Virus record (IMG/VR): IMGVR_UViG_3300034062_003817
Coordinates: 1 to 21,882 of that record
DNA from: a virus
Strand: one strand, 5' to 3'
DNA length: 21,882 nt
This document shows, piece after piece, positions 1 through 7,305 of the stretch. The translations under genes were made by a program, and so were the position numbers. Within the stretch, counting starts at the first letter, position 1. Each line of letters starts with the position of its first letter. The notes beneath the pieces are model-generated. The model was not told the origin of the DNA. It did not search any database and was given only the letters and a program-made list of their open reading frames with translations.

Positions 1-158
1 AGGGCTGCGAGCACTACGACGGCAAGGCGTGCAAGCAATGCGGGTGCCCGGTCGTCCGAGAAAAGCAGTTCATCAGCAAACTGGCGTGGGCGGATCAGTC
101 CTGCCCGGTGGGGAAATGGGGGCCGGTCGCGAAAGCGGCCGAGAACGCCGGAAAGTAG
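1..158 (+). CDS. Cys-rich small phage protein, 3' end only
   Basis: An open frame enters from the left edge (first full codon at base 3) and stops at TAG 156-158, giving the last 51 residues. The tail has clustered cysteines (CEHYDGKACKQCGC, then SCPVGKW about 20 residues later), a CxxCxC...C pattern that suggests a zinc-binding knuckle. I have seen similar Cys...CPxGKW tails in small uncharacterised phage proteins, but I cannot name a family. The next gene starts 35 bases downstream, after an AT-rich promoter-like element. The start lies outside the window, so total length is unknown. Confidence 0.6.
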   Translation, partial: GCEHYDGKACKQCGCPVVREKQFISKLAWADQSCPVGKWGPVAKAAENAGK

Positions 159-167
159 GTCTGGGCC

Positions 168-180
168 GGACATAAATCTA
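168..180 (+). promoter_or_regulatory. AT-rich element, candidate phage promoter (copy 1)
   Basis: GGACATAAATCTA lies between the stop at 158 and the Shine-Dalgarno of the first full virion gene. An identical 13-mer occurs at 18800-18812. The CATAAAT core resembles the TATAAATA late promoter of T4-like phages, or a -10 box, and stands out in GC-rich DNA. The promoter role is inferred from position and sequence only. Confidence 0.4.
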
Positions 181-193
181 GCGAGGGATGTCC

Positions 194-619
194 ATGACGC
201 CTATGCAAATGACTCGCTATACCGGCCCGTCGTACTCGCAGAGCGGAAGCTCTAGCACTTCGTACGACTACGCCGGGCTGGACGAACACATCAAGCGGCA
301 GGATGCCCTTGGGGCGGCCCGGGACGAGAAGTTCAATGCCCTGTATTCGGGCGACGTCCAGGCTGGGGTCGGGGCTGGCAATCGCATTCGCGACCTACTG
401 AAAGCCGTCCGCGCCCACGCTCCCGGTGCTGACGAACGCGATCCGCATCACATCGTCAATCCGCTGGTTCGGATTTCCAGCACTAGCGGATCCAGCAGCA
501 TGTCTGGCGATTCGGGCAGCGGCGAGTTCATGCCGGAGGCTCCTGGTGTTGAGCCGCAGGTGCCGCCAGCCAATGCAGCTCTGGGCCGCAGGCCCAACAG
601 ATTCGCTGGTCAGGTCTAG
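194..619 (+). CDS. Hypothetical virion-region protein, 141 aa
   Basis: The start is chosen at ATG 194, because the GAGGG at 183-187 is 6 bases upstream of it; the in-frame ATG at 188 directly abuts that GAGGG and has no spacing. The N-terminus is rich in Ser, Tyr and Gly. A helical stretch at residues 30-80 contains GNRIRDLLKAVRAHAPGA (62-79), and a closely similar motif occurs in the 462-aa protein at 5911-7299. The C-terminus is Ser/Gly/Pro-rich and probably disordered. No enzyme motif is visible. It is the first gene of the small-protein cluster before the very large virion proteins and may be a virion component. The exact family is not recognised. Confidence 0.65.
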   Translation: MTPMQMTRYTGPSYSQSGSSSTSYDYAGLDEHIKRQDALGAARDEKFNALYSGDVQAGVGAGNRIRDLLKAVRAHAPGADERDPHHIVNPLVRISSTSGSSSMSGDSGSGEFMPEAPGVEPQVPPANAALGRRPNRFAGQV

Positions 620-630
620 GAGCAAGAGCA

Positions 631-969
631 ATGGCCGGATATGGCGCTATGGGGCTCGGGGCCTACGACACCCACAACATGGAGCATGAGACCACGCGCA
701 AGCAGAAGCAGGCGTGGGCCCAACAGCAGGCCGCTGCACAACAGCAGCAGCAGGCCAACTGGAACCAGGGTCGCGAGATGTTTGAGCGTGGCCTGCTGGG
801 CCAGGAGCAGGCCCGCAAGCAGTACGACTCGCAGACGGCTCGGGACATCGGCGGCCAGAAGTACCAAGTGCTGGGCGGGCTGCTCAAAGGCATCGTCAGC
901 GGGAACGCCAGCGGCATGGATGGATATGGCGGCGGCACGGGTTGGCAGCGAACCATGCGACGGGGGTGA
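631..969 (+). CDS. Gln/Ala-rich helical protein, probable internal virion protein, 112 aa
   Basis: ATG 631 follows AGGAG (618-622) with good spacing. Residues 20-75 are charged, Gln-rich and likely a long helix or coiled coil (AWAQQQAAAQQQQQ), followed by a small hydrophobic Gly-rich segment (VLGGLLKGIVSG) near the C-terminus. This composition, small size and position beside other helical small proteins and two huge proteins fit internal or ejection proteins of podoviruses (T7 gp14-like in style, not demonstrated by homology). The stop TGA overlaps the likely GTG start of the next gene, which indicates translational coupling. Confidence 0.65.
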   Translation: MAGYGAMGLGAYDTHNMEHETTRKQKQAWAQQQAAAQQQQQANWNQGREMFERGLLGQEQARKQYDSQTARDIGGQKYQVLGGLLKGIVSGNASGMDGYGGGTGWQRTMRRG

Positions 970-1334
970 ATGCCGTGCAAGCCAAGCCTGCTGGCGGCCT
1001 TTTGGGCGGCCTCTCCAAGAACCCCAACGTCAGCGCCTATGCCAAGGGGCGGCAGATGGAGAACGCCGCCGCTCTTGGCTTCGAGAACGCACAGCGGTCA
1101 CAGAAAGCGGACGTTGACCAGATGCAACAGGAGAGCAGCCAGCGGCAACTGCGGTCGTCGAATGCTGCGTCGCAGGCCGCCAATCAGTCGCAGGAGCGCA
1201 TCGCGGCCAGCAATGCGAACACGCGATCTTCGGTGTTCGACACCTCGATGGGTTTTGACTACGCCGCCCTCCAAAAGCGGCGCAACCTGGACTTGCAGCA
1301 GGCGTTGCTCAACGGCGTGGCCAGGAGCTTCTGA
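966..1334 (+). CDS. Gln/Ser/Ala-rich helical protein, probable internal virion protein, 122 aa
   Basis: The start is uncertain. GTG 966 gives a GTGA overlap with the previous stop, which matches the genome's habit. TTG 942 and GTG 975 (with a GGGGG upstream) are alternatives in the same frame. The protein has a short Gly-rich N-terminus, then a long polar helix (residues ~25-95) rich in Gln, Ser and Ala, and ends in FDYAALQKRRNLDLQQALLN followed by a short tail. Its C-terminal LDLQQALL resembles LDLAPLLARLF at the end of the next protein, so the two may be diverged paralogues. Likely a structural or ejection component; no catalytic motif is visible. Confidence 0.6.
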   Translation: MNAVQAKPAGGLLGGLSKNPNVSAYAKGRQMENAAALGFENAQRSQKADVDQMQQESSQRQLRSSNAASQAANQSQERIAASNANTRSSVFDTSMGFDYAALQKRRNLDLQQALLNGVARSF

Positions 1335-1876
1335 TGGCCATTGGCGCCGATTCATCACTGCGGATGCCCATGAGTTCGCCCATTCGGCCGTCCGCTCGAC
1401 CGGCTGCGCCGCAGCAGCACAGCACCTCCAGCGGCTACCGGCCGTTCGCCATCAACGATCGTGCAGTCGCCGACATGACCAATAACCAGCGAGCGGCTGG
1501 CGTTGGTGCGGGCGCCGCCGCGATCCGGGCGCAGGATCGGTCGGGCATCTCTCGCGGCAGGGGCCAGCAGTACATGGCCGACATTGCGGAGGCGTCGGGC
1601 CGTGAGGCCGCCGATGCTGCGGCGAACGCCACCGAGTCGGCGGCCGGGTTTGCCAACCAGAGCGCTCAGCGAGCCTACGAGAACACACGCGAAAGCGAGC
1701 GGATCGCCAACGAGGGACTGCTGGAGCGGTTGCGGTCGGCTCAGTCCTCCGAGCGGCTGGCTCGTCGCAACAACGCCCAGGACATGTACGAGGCATACCG
1801 GCGGGGCCAGTTCGGCCTCGACTCCCAGCGATTGGATTTGGCGCCATTGCTGGCCCGACTGTTTGACGACCTGTGA
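1334..1876 (+). CDS. Ala-rich coiled-coil protein, probable internal virion protein, 180 aa
   Basis: ATG 1334 overlaps the previous stop by one base (TGATGG) and has AGGAG 8 bases upstream. Residues 1-45 are Ser/Pro/Arg-rich. Residues 50-165 form an almost uninterrupted Ala/Arg/Glu helix predicted to be coiled coil, ending with LDSQRLDLAPLLARLFDDL. The arrangement of a disordered head, long helix and Leu-rich tail is typical of small ejected virion proteins in podoviruses, but homology cannot be confirmed here. It lies in the same co-translated series as the preceding gene and may be a diverged relative of it. Confidence 0.65.
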   Translation: MAIGADSSLRMPMSSPIRPSARPAAPQQHSTSSGYRPFAINDRAVADMTNNQRAAGVGAGAAAIRAQDRSGISRGRGQQYMADIAEASGREAADAAANATESAAGFANQSAQRAYENTRESERIANEGLLERLRSAQSSERLARRNNAQDMYEAYRRGQFGLDSQRLDLAPLLARLFDDL

Positions 1877-1890
1877 CAAGGAGTGCGCAC

Positions 1891-2163
1891 ATGGACGCTG
1901 GCGAACTGGACATTGAAGACCTTCCGCCGAAGGCTCTTCGGAAGTTGATCCGCAGCATGATGGCCAAGGTCGGCAAGCCTCGCGATGCGAAGTCCGACGA
2001 GGACGCCGACGAGGAGCGTGAGGCTCTCGCGGACCTCAAGGAAGAGACCAAAGGCAAGGCCCCAAAGATCCCGGTGATCGAGGACGATCTCCCGCCCGAG
2101 CTTCGTGCTGACGAGGACGACGAGGACGAGACGCCCAAGAAGGCGAAGCGAAAGGGCAAGTAA
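1891..2163 (+). CDS. Acidic 90-aa protein with DDLPP motifs
   Basis: The ATG at 1891 is preferred over the in-frame GTG at 1873 because AAGGAG (1878-1883) is 7 bases upstream of the ATG. After a short helical N-terminus (LDIEDLPPKALRKLIRSM), the protein is dominated by Asp/Glu and ends in a Lys/Arg patch. The motifs IEDLPPKAL and IEDDLPPEL share the DDLP core that recurs many times in the next protein. Its stop overlaps the next start (TAATG), so the two are probably made together. It may be a chaperone, scaffold-like partner or cargo adaptor for the large protein; this is an inference from composition and context. Confidence 0.7.
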   Translation: MDAGELDIEDLPPKALRKLIRSMMAKVGKPRDAKSDEDADEEREALADLKEETKGKAPKIPVIEDDLPPELRADEDDEDETPKKAKRKGK

Positions 2164-5100
2164 TGAGCGTCACGGAAGCAATTCTTCGTCGCGTTCGCGA
2201 GGCGTCCCAGCGGACAGCCGCTGCTGGCGCCATGCCCGCGCGTGGCTTTGTGCCTAAGCAGCCCACGCCGACCGTAGATCTCACACTTCGTCGAAACCTG
2301 ATCGAAAAGGCGAGGCGGGGCGAGCCGCTGTCTGATCGCGAGATGGAGATTGTCCGCAGGGCCTCGCTCGAGCAGCAGGCTGGCCTCCAGGAACCTTTAG
2401 GCGATGTGGCCGCACAGGCTGAGGCCCCCGCCGTTGCAGTCCCCGCCGCCAACGCAGACGCCGTTCCCCAAGGGGCCGTCGCCGTTATGGGCGATGGCGG
2501 CAAGTTCTATCTGGTAGACGCCGGAGGGAACGCGCTCGAAGAGGTTGCGCAGGTCCGGCGGAACATCTACTCCCTGCCCAACGGCACCATGCTGCAACTG
2601 GCCGACGACGGTGCAGGATTCGAGGTGCTGCCCGGTGACCTGACTACGACCAGCGGCCGTGCGGCCGACAACTTGGAGGCGTCCGGCGTCGAGCTGAGCC
2701 CGACAGGCGCCAGGGGCAGGGGCCGCCAGAAGAAGGGGCCGTCGAAGATCGACAAGCTGGCCGACGACATTCGCCAAGCGACCACTCCGGCTGCTGGCGA
2801 AGAGGCCCTCGCCAACACCAAGGCAATCCGCGCACGGATTGACGCTCTACAGCCCGAAGAGCTGGATGCGCTCCTGTCGCACCCGTCGCTGGCGGAAGGC
2901 ATTGAGTCTGTGGCTGCGAAGAGAGACCCCGCTGCCCGGGAGGCCGCCATCAGCCGGGCTCGAGAGCGGCTCAAGGCTGTGCGCAACGAACCGTCTACTA
3001 CTGATCGCGCAGCCGGGCAACTCGTGGAAGCGAGTCAGGCACGCGATGCCGCTCGCGCGCCAGCCACAGCCAACCCGGCAGCGCCGACCGCCAGGGTCGC
3101 TTTCGAGCAAGCCCGCGATGCTGCGAGGTCATTGCTTCCCGCTGGGGATTTCAACGCAGCCGCTGCGGCCTACAACGGGCTCTCTCCTGATGCCCGCGCT
3201 GCACTGCTTGCCAGTTCTCGGGACGGCACGGCTAAGGCCATCCTCGATGCTGCCGACCTTTTTGTTCGCCGCCAGAACCCAGACCTTGACGGCGATGCCT
3301 TGATGGTGGCACGCACAAAAATCCAGCGTGACCTTAAGGCGGGCGCTGCGTTGCCGGACGAACTGGTCCAGAGCATTTCGGCGCCGACGAACGAGCTTGA
3401 CGCCCTGTTTATCAATCTTAACGGTGCCATGAAGGCTGGGGACACGGAGGCCGCAGATGCCCTGCGCGCACAAATCCAGGCCGCCGCACAGTTGGACCCC
3501 GAAGCCGCCCGTCAGGCCCAGCGGTCTTATCTCGGCCGCCGGGCCCTTGCTGATGGAATCGGCCGCTCAATGCAGGCCGACCGGATTTCCACAGAGGCCG
3601 CTGCGCTCCGCTCTGCCGAGATCGCTCCTTCGCCCCGCCCTGTGCTTGCCCCTGGAGCCCGCCAGCCCGAAGTGCAGGCGTTCGACCGACAGCCCAACGA
3701 GATGCCCACCGACGCAGACGAGGCCCGCTCGCTTGGTCGCGAGGCTGCACTGGAGCGGGCCGACAGGGCCCCGCTGGGCGGCATGGCAGATGACGCTCGC
3801 CGGGAAGTCTTTGGCGACGATCTGCCCGTCTTCTTGCGAGGGAGGGATCGCAATCCTCCGCTGGAGACTCGCAGGCGAAACGAGCGGCCGGACACTCGCG
3901 ACGTCGATTCCGTCGCCAAGGCCGAGCAGTTGGAGCAGGAGGTTGCTCAGGCTCAGCAGGCCGTTGATGCCGCCGCTGACCCGGCGGCTCGCGTGGCCGC
4001 CCTGGCCCGACTCCAGAAAGCCTACTCCGCGATTGACAAGGCATACCCGCCGCGATTGGTCAACGACAGGACGGGCGAGGTCATCGCTCGCGTTACGCCA
4101 GCGCAGCGTCGCGGAGAGGGAATCCCGAAGGGCTATCGCCTCGAGACCGGCCGCCGGGCGTACGCCGACAGCAGCGTCAACAAGGCCAGCTCGCAGGACA
4201 CCCTTGAAGACTTGTTCTTTGCCACCACCGGCTTCCGTCGGCGGGGCCGCAGGGCCATTTCAAACACCAACGCCGATGGCATGAGCGCCCAGGATCTCGG
4301 CGCCTCGCTGGACGATGCTCGCCTGGAGTTTGGCGACGACGTCTCTGAGTTTATTGACGACATCGACGGGGATTTCTCGTTCCGCGACGAGGTCAACGAA
4401 CTGCTCGATACCCCGCCAGCGGGCCGCAAGCAGCAGGTCAGGGGAGGCCAGCCGCAGCAGAGCCGGGTGAGGGGTTCGCTTGAGCGAGGGTTTGGCGGCC
4501 GCAATCCGCTTGAATCTGGCATGACCGCAGAGGAGGTTGCCCGCGAGGTCGCATCTCGCGTTCGCGGCCTGCGTCCCGGCACGGCAACCTACGAAATGAT
4601 GGTCGAGAGGTTCGCCAAGGCCGTGCAAGACACGTATGGCACTCCCCGCAACAATCCGATCGGCGCCATGGAGGCTCGAGGGGCTGCTCCCCGAACCTCC
4701 CGGCCCGAAGAGCCCGACGCGACTGTCATTCTGGACAGCAGCTCTACCGCCTCCGAAGCCGCAGAGGCTTACGCCAGGGGATTCCAGGCAGCGAAAAAGG
4801 CTGGCAAGTCCGATGACGAGGCTGTGGCGGCAGGCAACGCCGCTCGCAAGCAGTGGGGCCAAGAACTCAAGGCCGCCAGGACCGGCACGCTTCCGCCAGT
4901 CTCGGGCGACGACCTGCCCGCGACATCCGGCTCCCTCGACGATGCCGCCAGCACTCCCGCCGCCACTCCCGAAGATGCCAAACTGGATGCCTCTGCGACC
5001 GACCTTGGGGCCGTCGAGGGGGATTTGCCTGCACCTAGCCCGGCCGCCCAAAAGCTCGATGCTGAGGCCATGGCGGAAATCCAGGCTCGGGCCGATGTGG

Positions 5101-5900
5101 TCCGCGACGAAGCCTACGAGGCTGGCATTGCCAATGGTCTGTCAAAGCGTAAGGCCCAAGACGAGGCCAATGCCTTGCGGAAGGCATACGTAGACGAGCA
5201 GGTGGAGCGAGCCAAGCGGGCTGGTGCATCCGCCCCGCAAGCGGCCGCTGGCGACCTGCCGCCGCCGAAGGGCGACGTTGACGCTGCCCCAGCCGAATCA
5301 GCCCAGGCCGTCCCGGATCCTGAGATCGGTCGCGTCGATCCGGCCGACCTTCCTCCTGCCGCCGATGACCTTCCGCCACCAGCCGGTGACGTTGACGCAC
5401 CAGCCGCCACGCCGGACGCCGACACACCGCCGAAGGCTGGCGATGACCTCCCGGCCCCAGAGGGCGACCTTGAGGCCGACAGGCCCAGGGCCGAAGGCGA
5501 CACGCCCCCGCGAGGCAGGGACGGCGACGAGGGTGGCAGGCCCGCGCCAGAGTCGCTCCTGCGCAGGATCCGCAATGCGGGGTGGAAGTGGGGCTCCCGC
5601 GCCGCGATTGGCGGCGGTGTCCTCTGGGGTCTCGGCAGGCTCGCTGGCACCTCGAACGCCCCTGGCGGCCCGCACGTACCTCCACCCGGTGCCGGTGGTG
5701 GTGGCGGCGGCGGCGGCAATGGCCCTCCAGGCGGCCTCCCTGTGCCCTTCCCTCCCGGCGGGCAACCAGGGGCCGGAGACCCGGTGGCCGCAGCAGAGGC
5801 CGAGATCGAAGCTGCCTTGGAGAGCCTGAGGCGTGGCGAGAACCTCACGAGCCGACCCCCTCAGTACCAGACCTTCCAGCAATACAACCAGTTCGGTTGA
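2163..5900 (+). CDS. Giant Ala-rich virion protein with DDLP repeats, 1245 aa
   Basis: ATG 2163 overlaps the previous TAA by one base and has AAAGGG upstream. The protein is Ala/Arg/Asp-rich with long helical stretches separated by disordered linkers. Two similar helical units occur at about residues 869-895 and 984-1006 (AY..G...G.S...A...N..RK). Residues ~915-1110 carry a degenerate array of (G/D)DLP(A/P)P and GDVD motifs, with another DDLP near 551. A weak hydrophobic segment (1143-1160) precedes a poly-Gly/Pro stretch, and the C-terminus is Gln/Tyr-rich. Size, lack of enzyme motifs and the neighbouring large and small helical proteins suggest an ejected internal virion protein; the family is not recognised. 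Confidence 0.75.
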   Translation: MSVTEAILRRVREASQRTAAAGAMPARGFVPKQPTPTVDLTLRRNLIEKARRGEPLSDREMEIVRRASLEQQAGLQEPLGDVAAQAEAPAVAVPAANADAVPQGAVAVMGDGGKFYLVDAGGNALEEVAQVRRNIYSLPNGTMLQLADDGAGFEVLPGDLTTTSGRAADNLEASGVELSPTGARGRGRQKKGPSKIDKLADDIRQATTPAAGEEALANTKAIRARIDALQPEELDALLSHPSLAEGIESVAAKRDPAAREAAISRARERLKAVRNEPSTTDRAAGQLVEASQARDAARAPATANPAAPTARVAFEQARDAARSLLPAGDFNAAAAAYNGLSPDARAALLASSRDGTAKAILDAADLFVRRQNPDLDGDALMVARTKIQRDLKAGAALPDELVQSISAPTNELDALFINLNGAMKAGDTEAADALRAQIQAAAQLDPEAARQAQRSYLGRRALADGIGRSMQADRISTEAAALRSAEIAPSPRPVLAPGARQPEVQAFDRQPNEMPTDADEARSLGREAALERADRAPLGGMADDARREVFGDDLPVFLRGRDRNPPLETRRRNERPDTRDVDSVAKAEQLEQEVAQAQQAVDAAADPAARVAALARLQKAYSAIDKAYPPRLVNDRTGEVIARVTPAQRRGEGIPKGYRLETGRRAYADSSVNKASSQDTLEDLFFATTGFRRRGRRAISNTNADGMSAQDLGASLDDARLEFGDDVSEFIDDIDGDFSFRDEVNELLDTPPAGRKQQVRGGQPQQSRVRGSLERGFGGRNPLESGMTAEEVAREVASRVRGLRPGTATYEMMVERFAKAVQDTYGTPRNNPIGAMEARGAAPRTSRPEEPDATVILDSSSTASEAAEAYARGFQAAKKAGKSDDEAVAAGNAARKQWGQELKAARTGTLPPVSGDDLPATSGSLDDAASTPAATPEDAKLDASATDLGAVEGDLPAPSPAAQKLDAEAMAEIQARADVVRDEAYEAGIANGLSKRKAQDEANALRKAYVDEQVERAKRAGASAPQAAAGDLPPPKGDVDAAPAESAQAVPDPEIGRVDPADLPPAADDLPPPAGDVDAPAATPDADTPPKAGDDLPAPEGDLEADRPRAEGDTPPRGRDGDEGGRPAPESLLRRIRNAGWKWGSRAAIGGGVLWGLGRLAGTSNAPGGPHVPPPGAGGGGGGGGNGPPGGLPVPFPPGGQPGAGDPVAAAEAEIEAALESLRRGENLTSRPPQYQTFQQYNQFG

Positions 5901-5910
5901 GGAGAACCCC

Positions 5911-7299
5911 ATGGGCTTGCGACCAGACGAACGAGAAGACTTCGCCCGGCAGTTTGCTGCGGCTCAGGATCCCTCGCACCGCGAGGAGATCCTCCAGCGT
6001 GCCGCTGGCTTCGGGCCCGGTGAAGCCCTTGGCGTGATGCGGCTGGCGGAAGCACGCAAGGCGAGGGGGCCGGTGCCTAACGTCACTCGCCCGCCGGTCG
6101 CATACTCGCCGCCCGCCGCACCTGCGCCCCAAGGCATCGCGGACGATGGCCCCGAGATCGCCTTGCCGGTCGATGCTCCGCAGCGGCCTGTCATGGTCGA
6201 TATGAAGCCGGAGGACCGTGCTAGGGCCGCCGCCGAGCGGGCGTTTGCGGGCAACGCTCCTGCTGCTCCGGCCGTTGCTGCGGCTGCACCACCCGCCCCT
6301 GCCGCCCCGCCTCCTCCTGCGCCACCGCTGGCCCGTCAGCCCGATCCGGCGGCCCAGCCCGAAGCGCCAGGCATGCCTCAGGCTGCTGGGCCACAGGCCA
6401 ATCGCGACGCGGCAATGCAGCGCAAGTTTGCTCTCGACATGACTGTTCGGTATGTGCATCTACTGCCGCCGAGCCAACGCAATGCAATCCTTGCGGCAGG
6501 TGAAATGCCCGGAGGAATGGAGAAGCTTCGGGAGTTCGGCCGCCTGCTGCGAGCGCAAGACCTGCAAAATCGTCGGCTTACGGCCAAGCAGCGTGCAAAC
6601 GACTACAACCTGAGCCAGGACAACCGAAACCCCAACATCGCTCCCGGCATGCGGATCCGCAGCCTCATGCGCGCTGTGGACGAAAACAATCCCATGGCGG
6701 CGGCAGCGGTGAACGAAATCGCTGGCAATCCGATGGGGGCGGCGAGGTTCGGGGCCATGGACATCACGCAGCGGGCTGGCGATTCACAGGTCCAGGCGGC
6801 GAAGGCAGAGGCAGCAGGGAGGGCTGCGGAGGCGGCCGCTAAAAACCCCGAAACGCCACCGAAGCTGATCGGAGAAGAGGTTCAGCAACAACTGAGCACG
6901 GCCCTTGCTGTAGCGGATCCTACTCAGCGATACGAGTCCGTCTACCAAGTGGTCAAAAAGCTGCACCCCGAGAGCGGTGAAGGTCAATGGGCCGCAATCA
7001 CTCAGAGCTACATTGCCGCCCACATGTTTCGGACCAACGGTGCGCAAGACCCGGCTGTCCTTAATCACCTCAACACGCTGCGCAAAAACAAGCCTGCGTT
7101 CATTGACTTTGCCGTCCGGCATCTTGGCATGAACCCGCAGCAGGCAGAGCTGTACTACAACAGCGGCCAAGCAACTCCCGAGCAGCAAGGCCAGCAGGCC
7201 GCGCAGGGCATGCAAGACGCCGCCACCGGAGCCGCAGGTTGGGCTAGTGGATTCTGGCGAGGTCTCACGGGCGGCGGCCAGCCAAATCCACAGGGGTAG
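5911..7299 (+). CDS. Pro/Ala-rich virion protein, 462 aa
   Basis: ATG 5911 is chosen because TTGAGGAG (5897-5904) sits 6 bases upstream and overlaps the previous stop; a longer in-frame reading would run back into the preceding gene. The N-terminal ~50 residues are helical (RPDEREDFARQFAAAQ). Residues ~60-165 are a Pro/Ala-rich disordered linker, and the rest is mostly helical. Residues 246-263 (GMRIRSLMRAVDENNPMA) match in pattern GNRIRDLLKAVRAHAPGA of the 141-aa protein at 194-619. The C-terminal 60 residues are Gln/Gly-rich. Located between two giant virion proteins, it is probably a structural or ejection protein; no enzymatic motif is visible. Confidence 0.72.
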   Translation: MGLRPDEREDFARQFAAAQDPSHREEILQRAAGFGPGEALGVMRLAEARKARGPVPNVTRPPVAYSPPAAPAPQGIADDGPEIALPVDAPQRPVMVDMKPEDRARAAAERAFAGNAPAAPAVAAAAPPAPAAPPPPAPPLARQPDPAAQPEAPGMPQAAGPQANRDAAMQRKFALDMTVRYVHLLPPSQRNAILAAGEMPGGMEKLREFGRLLRAQDLQNRRLTAKQRANDYNLSQDNRNPNIAPGMRIRSLMRAVDENNPMAAAAVNEIAGNPMGAARFGAMDITQRAGDSQVQAAKAEAAGRAAEAAAKNPETPPKLIGEEVQQQLSTALAVADPTQRYESVYQVVKKLHPESGEGQWAAITQSYIAAHMFRTNGAQDPAVLNHLNTLRKNKPAFIDFAVRHLGMNPQQAELYYNSGQATPEQQGQQAAQGMQDAATGAAGWASGFWRGLTGGGQPNPQG

Positions 7300-7305
7300 T
7301 GCTGC

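Noticed and set aside
5690-5730. GC-rich simple repeat (GGC/GGT tract)
   Set aside because: It encodes the poly-Gly stretch of the 1245-aa protein in frame, so it is explained by coding.
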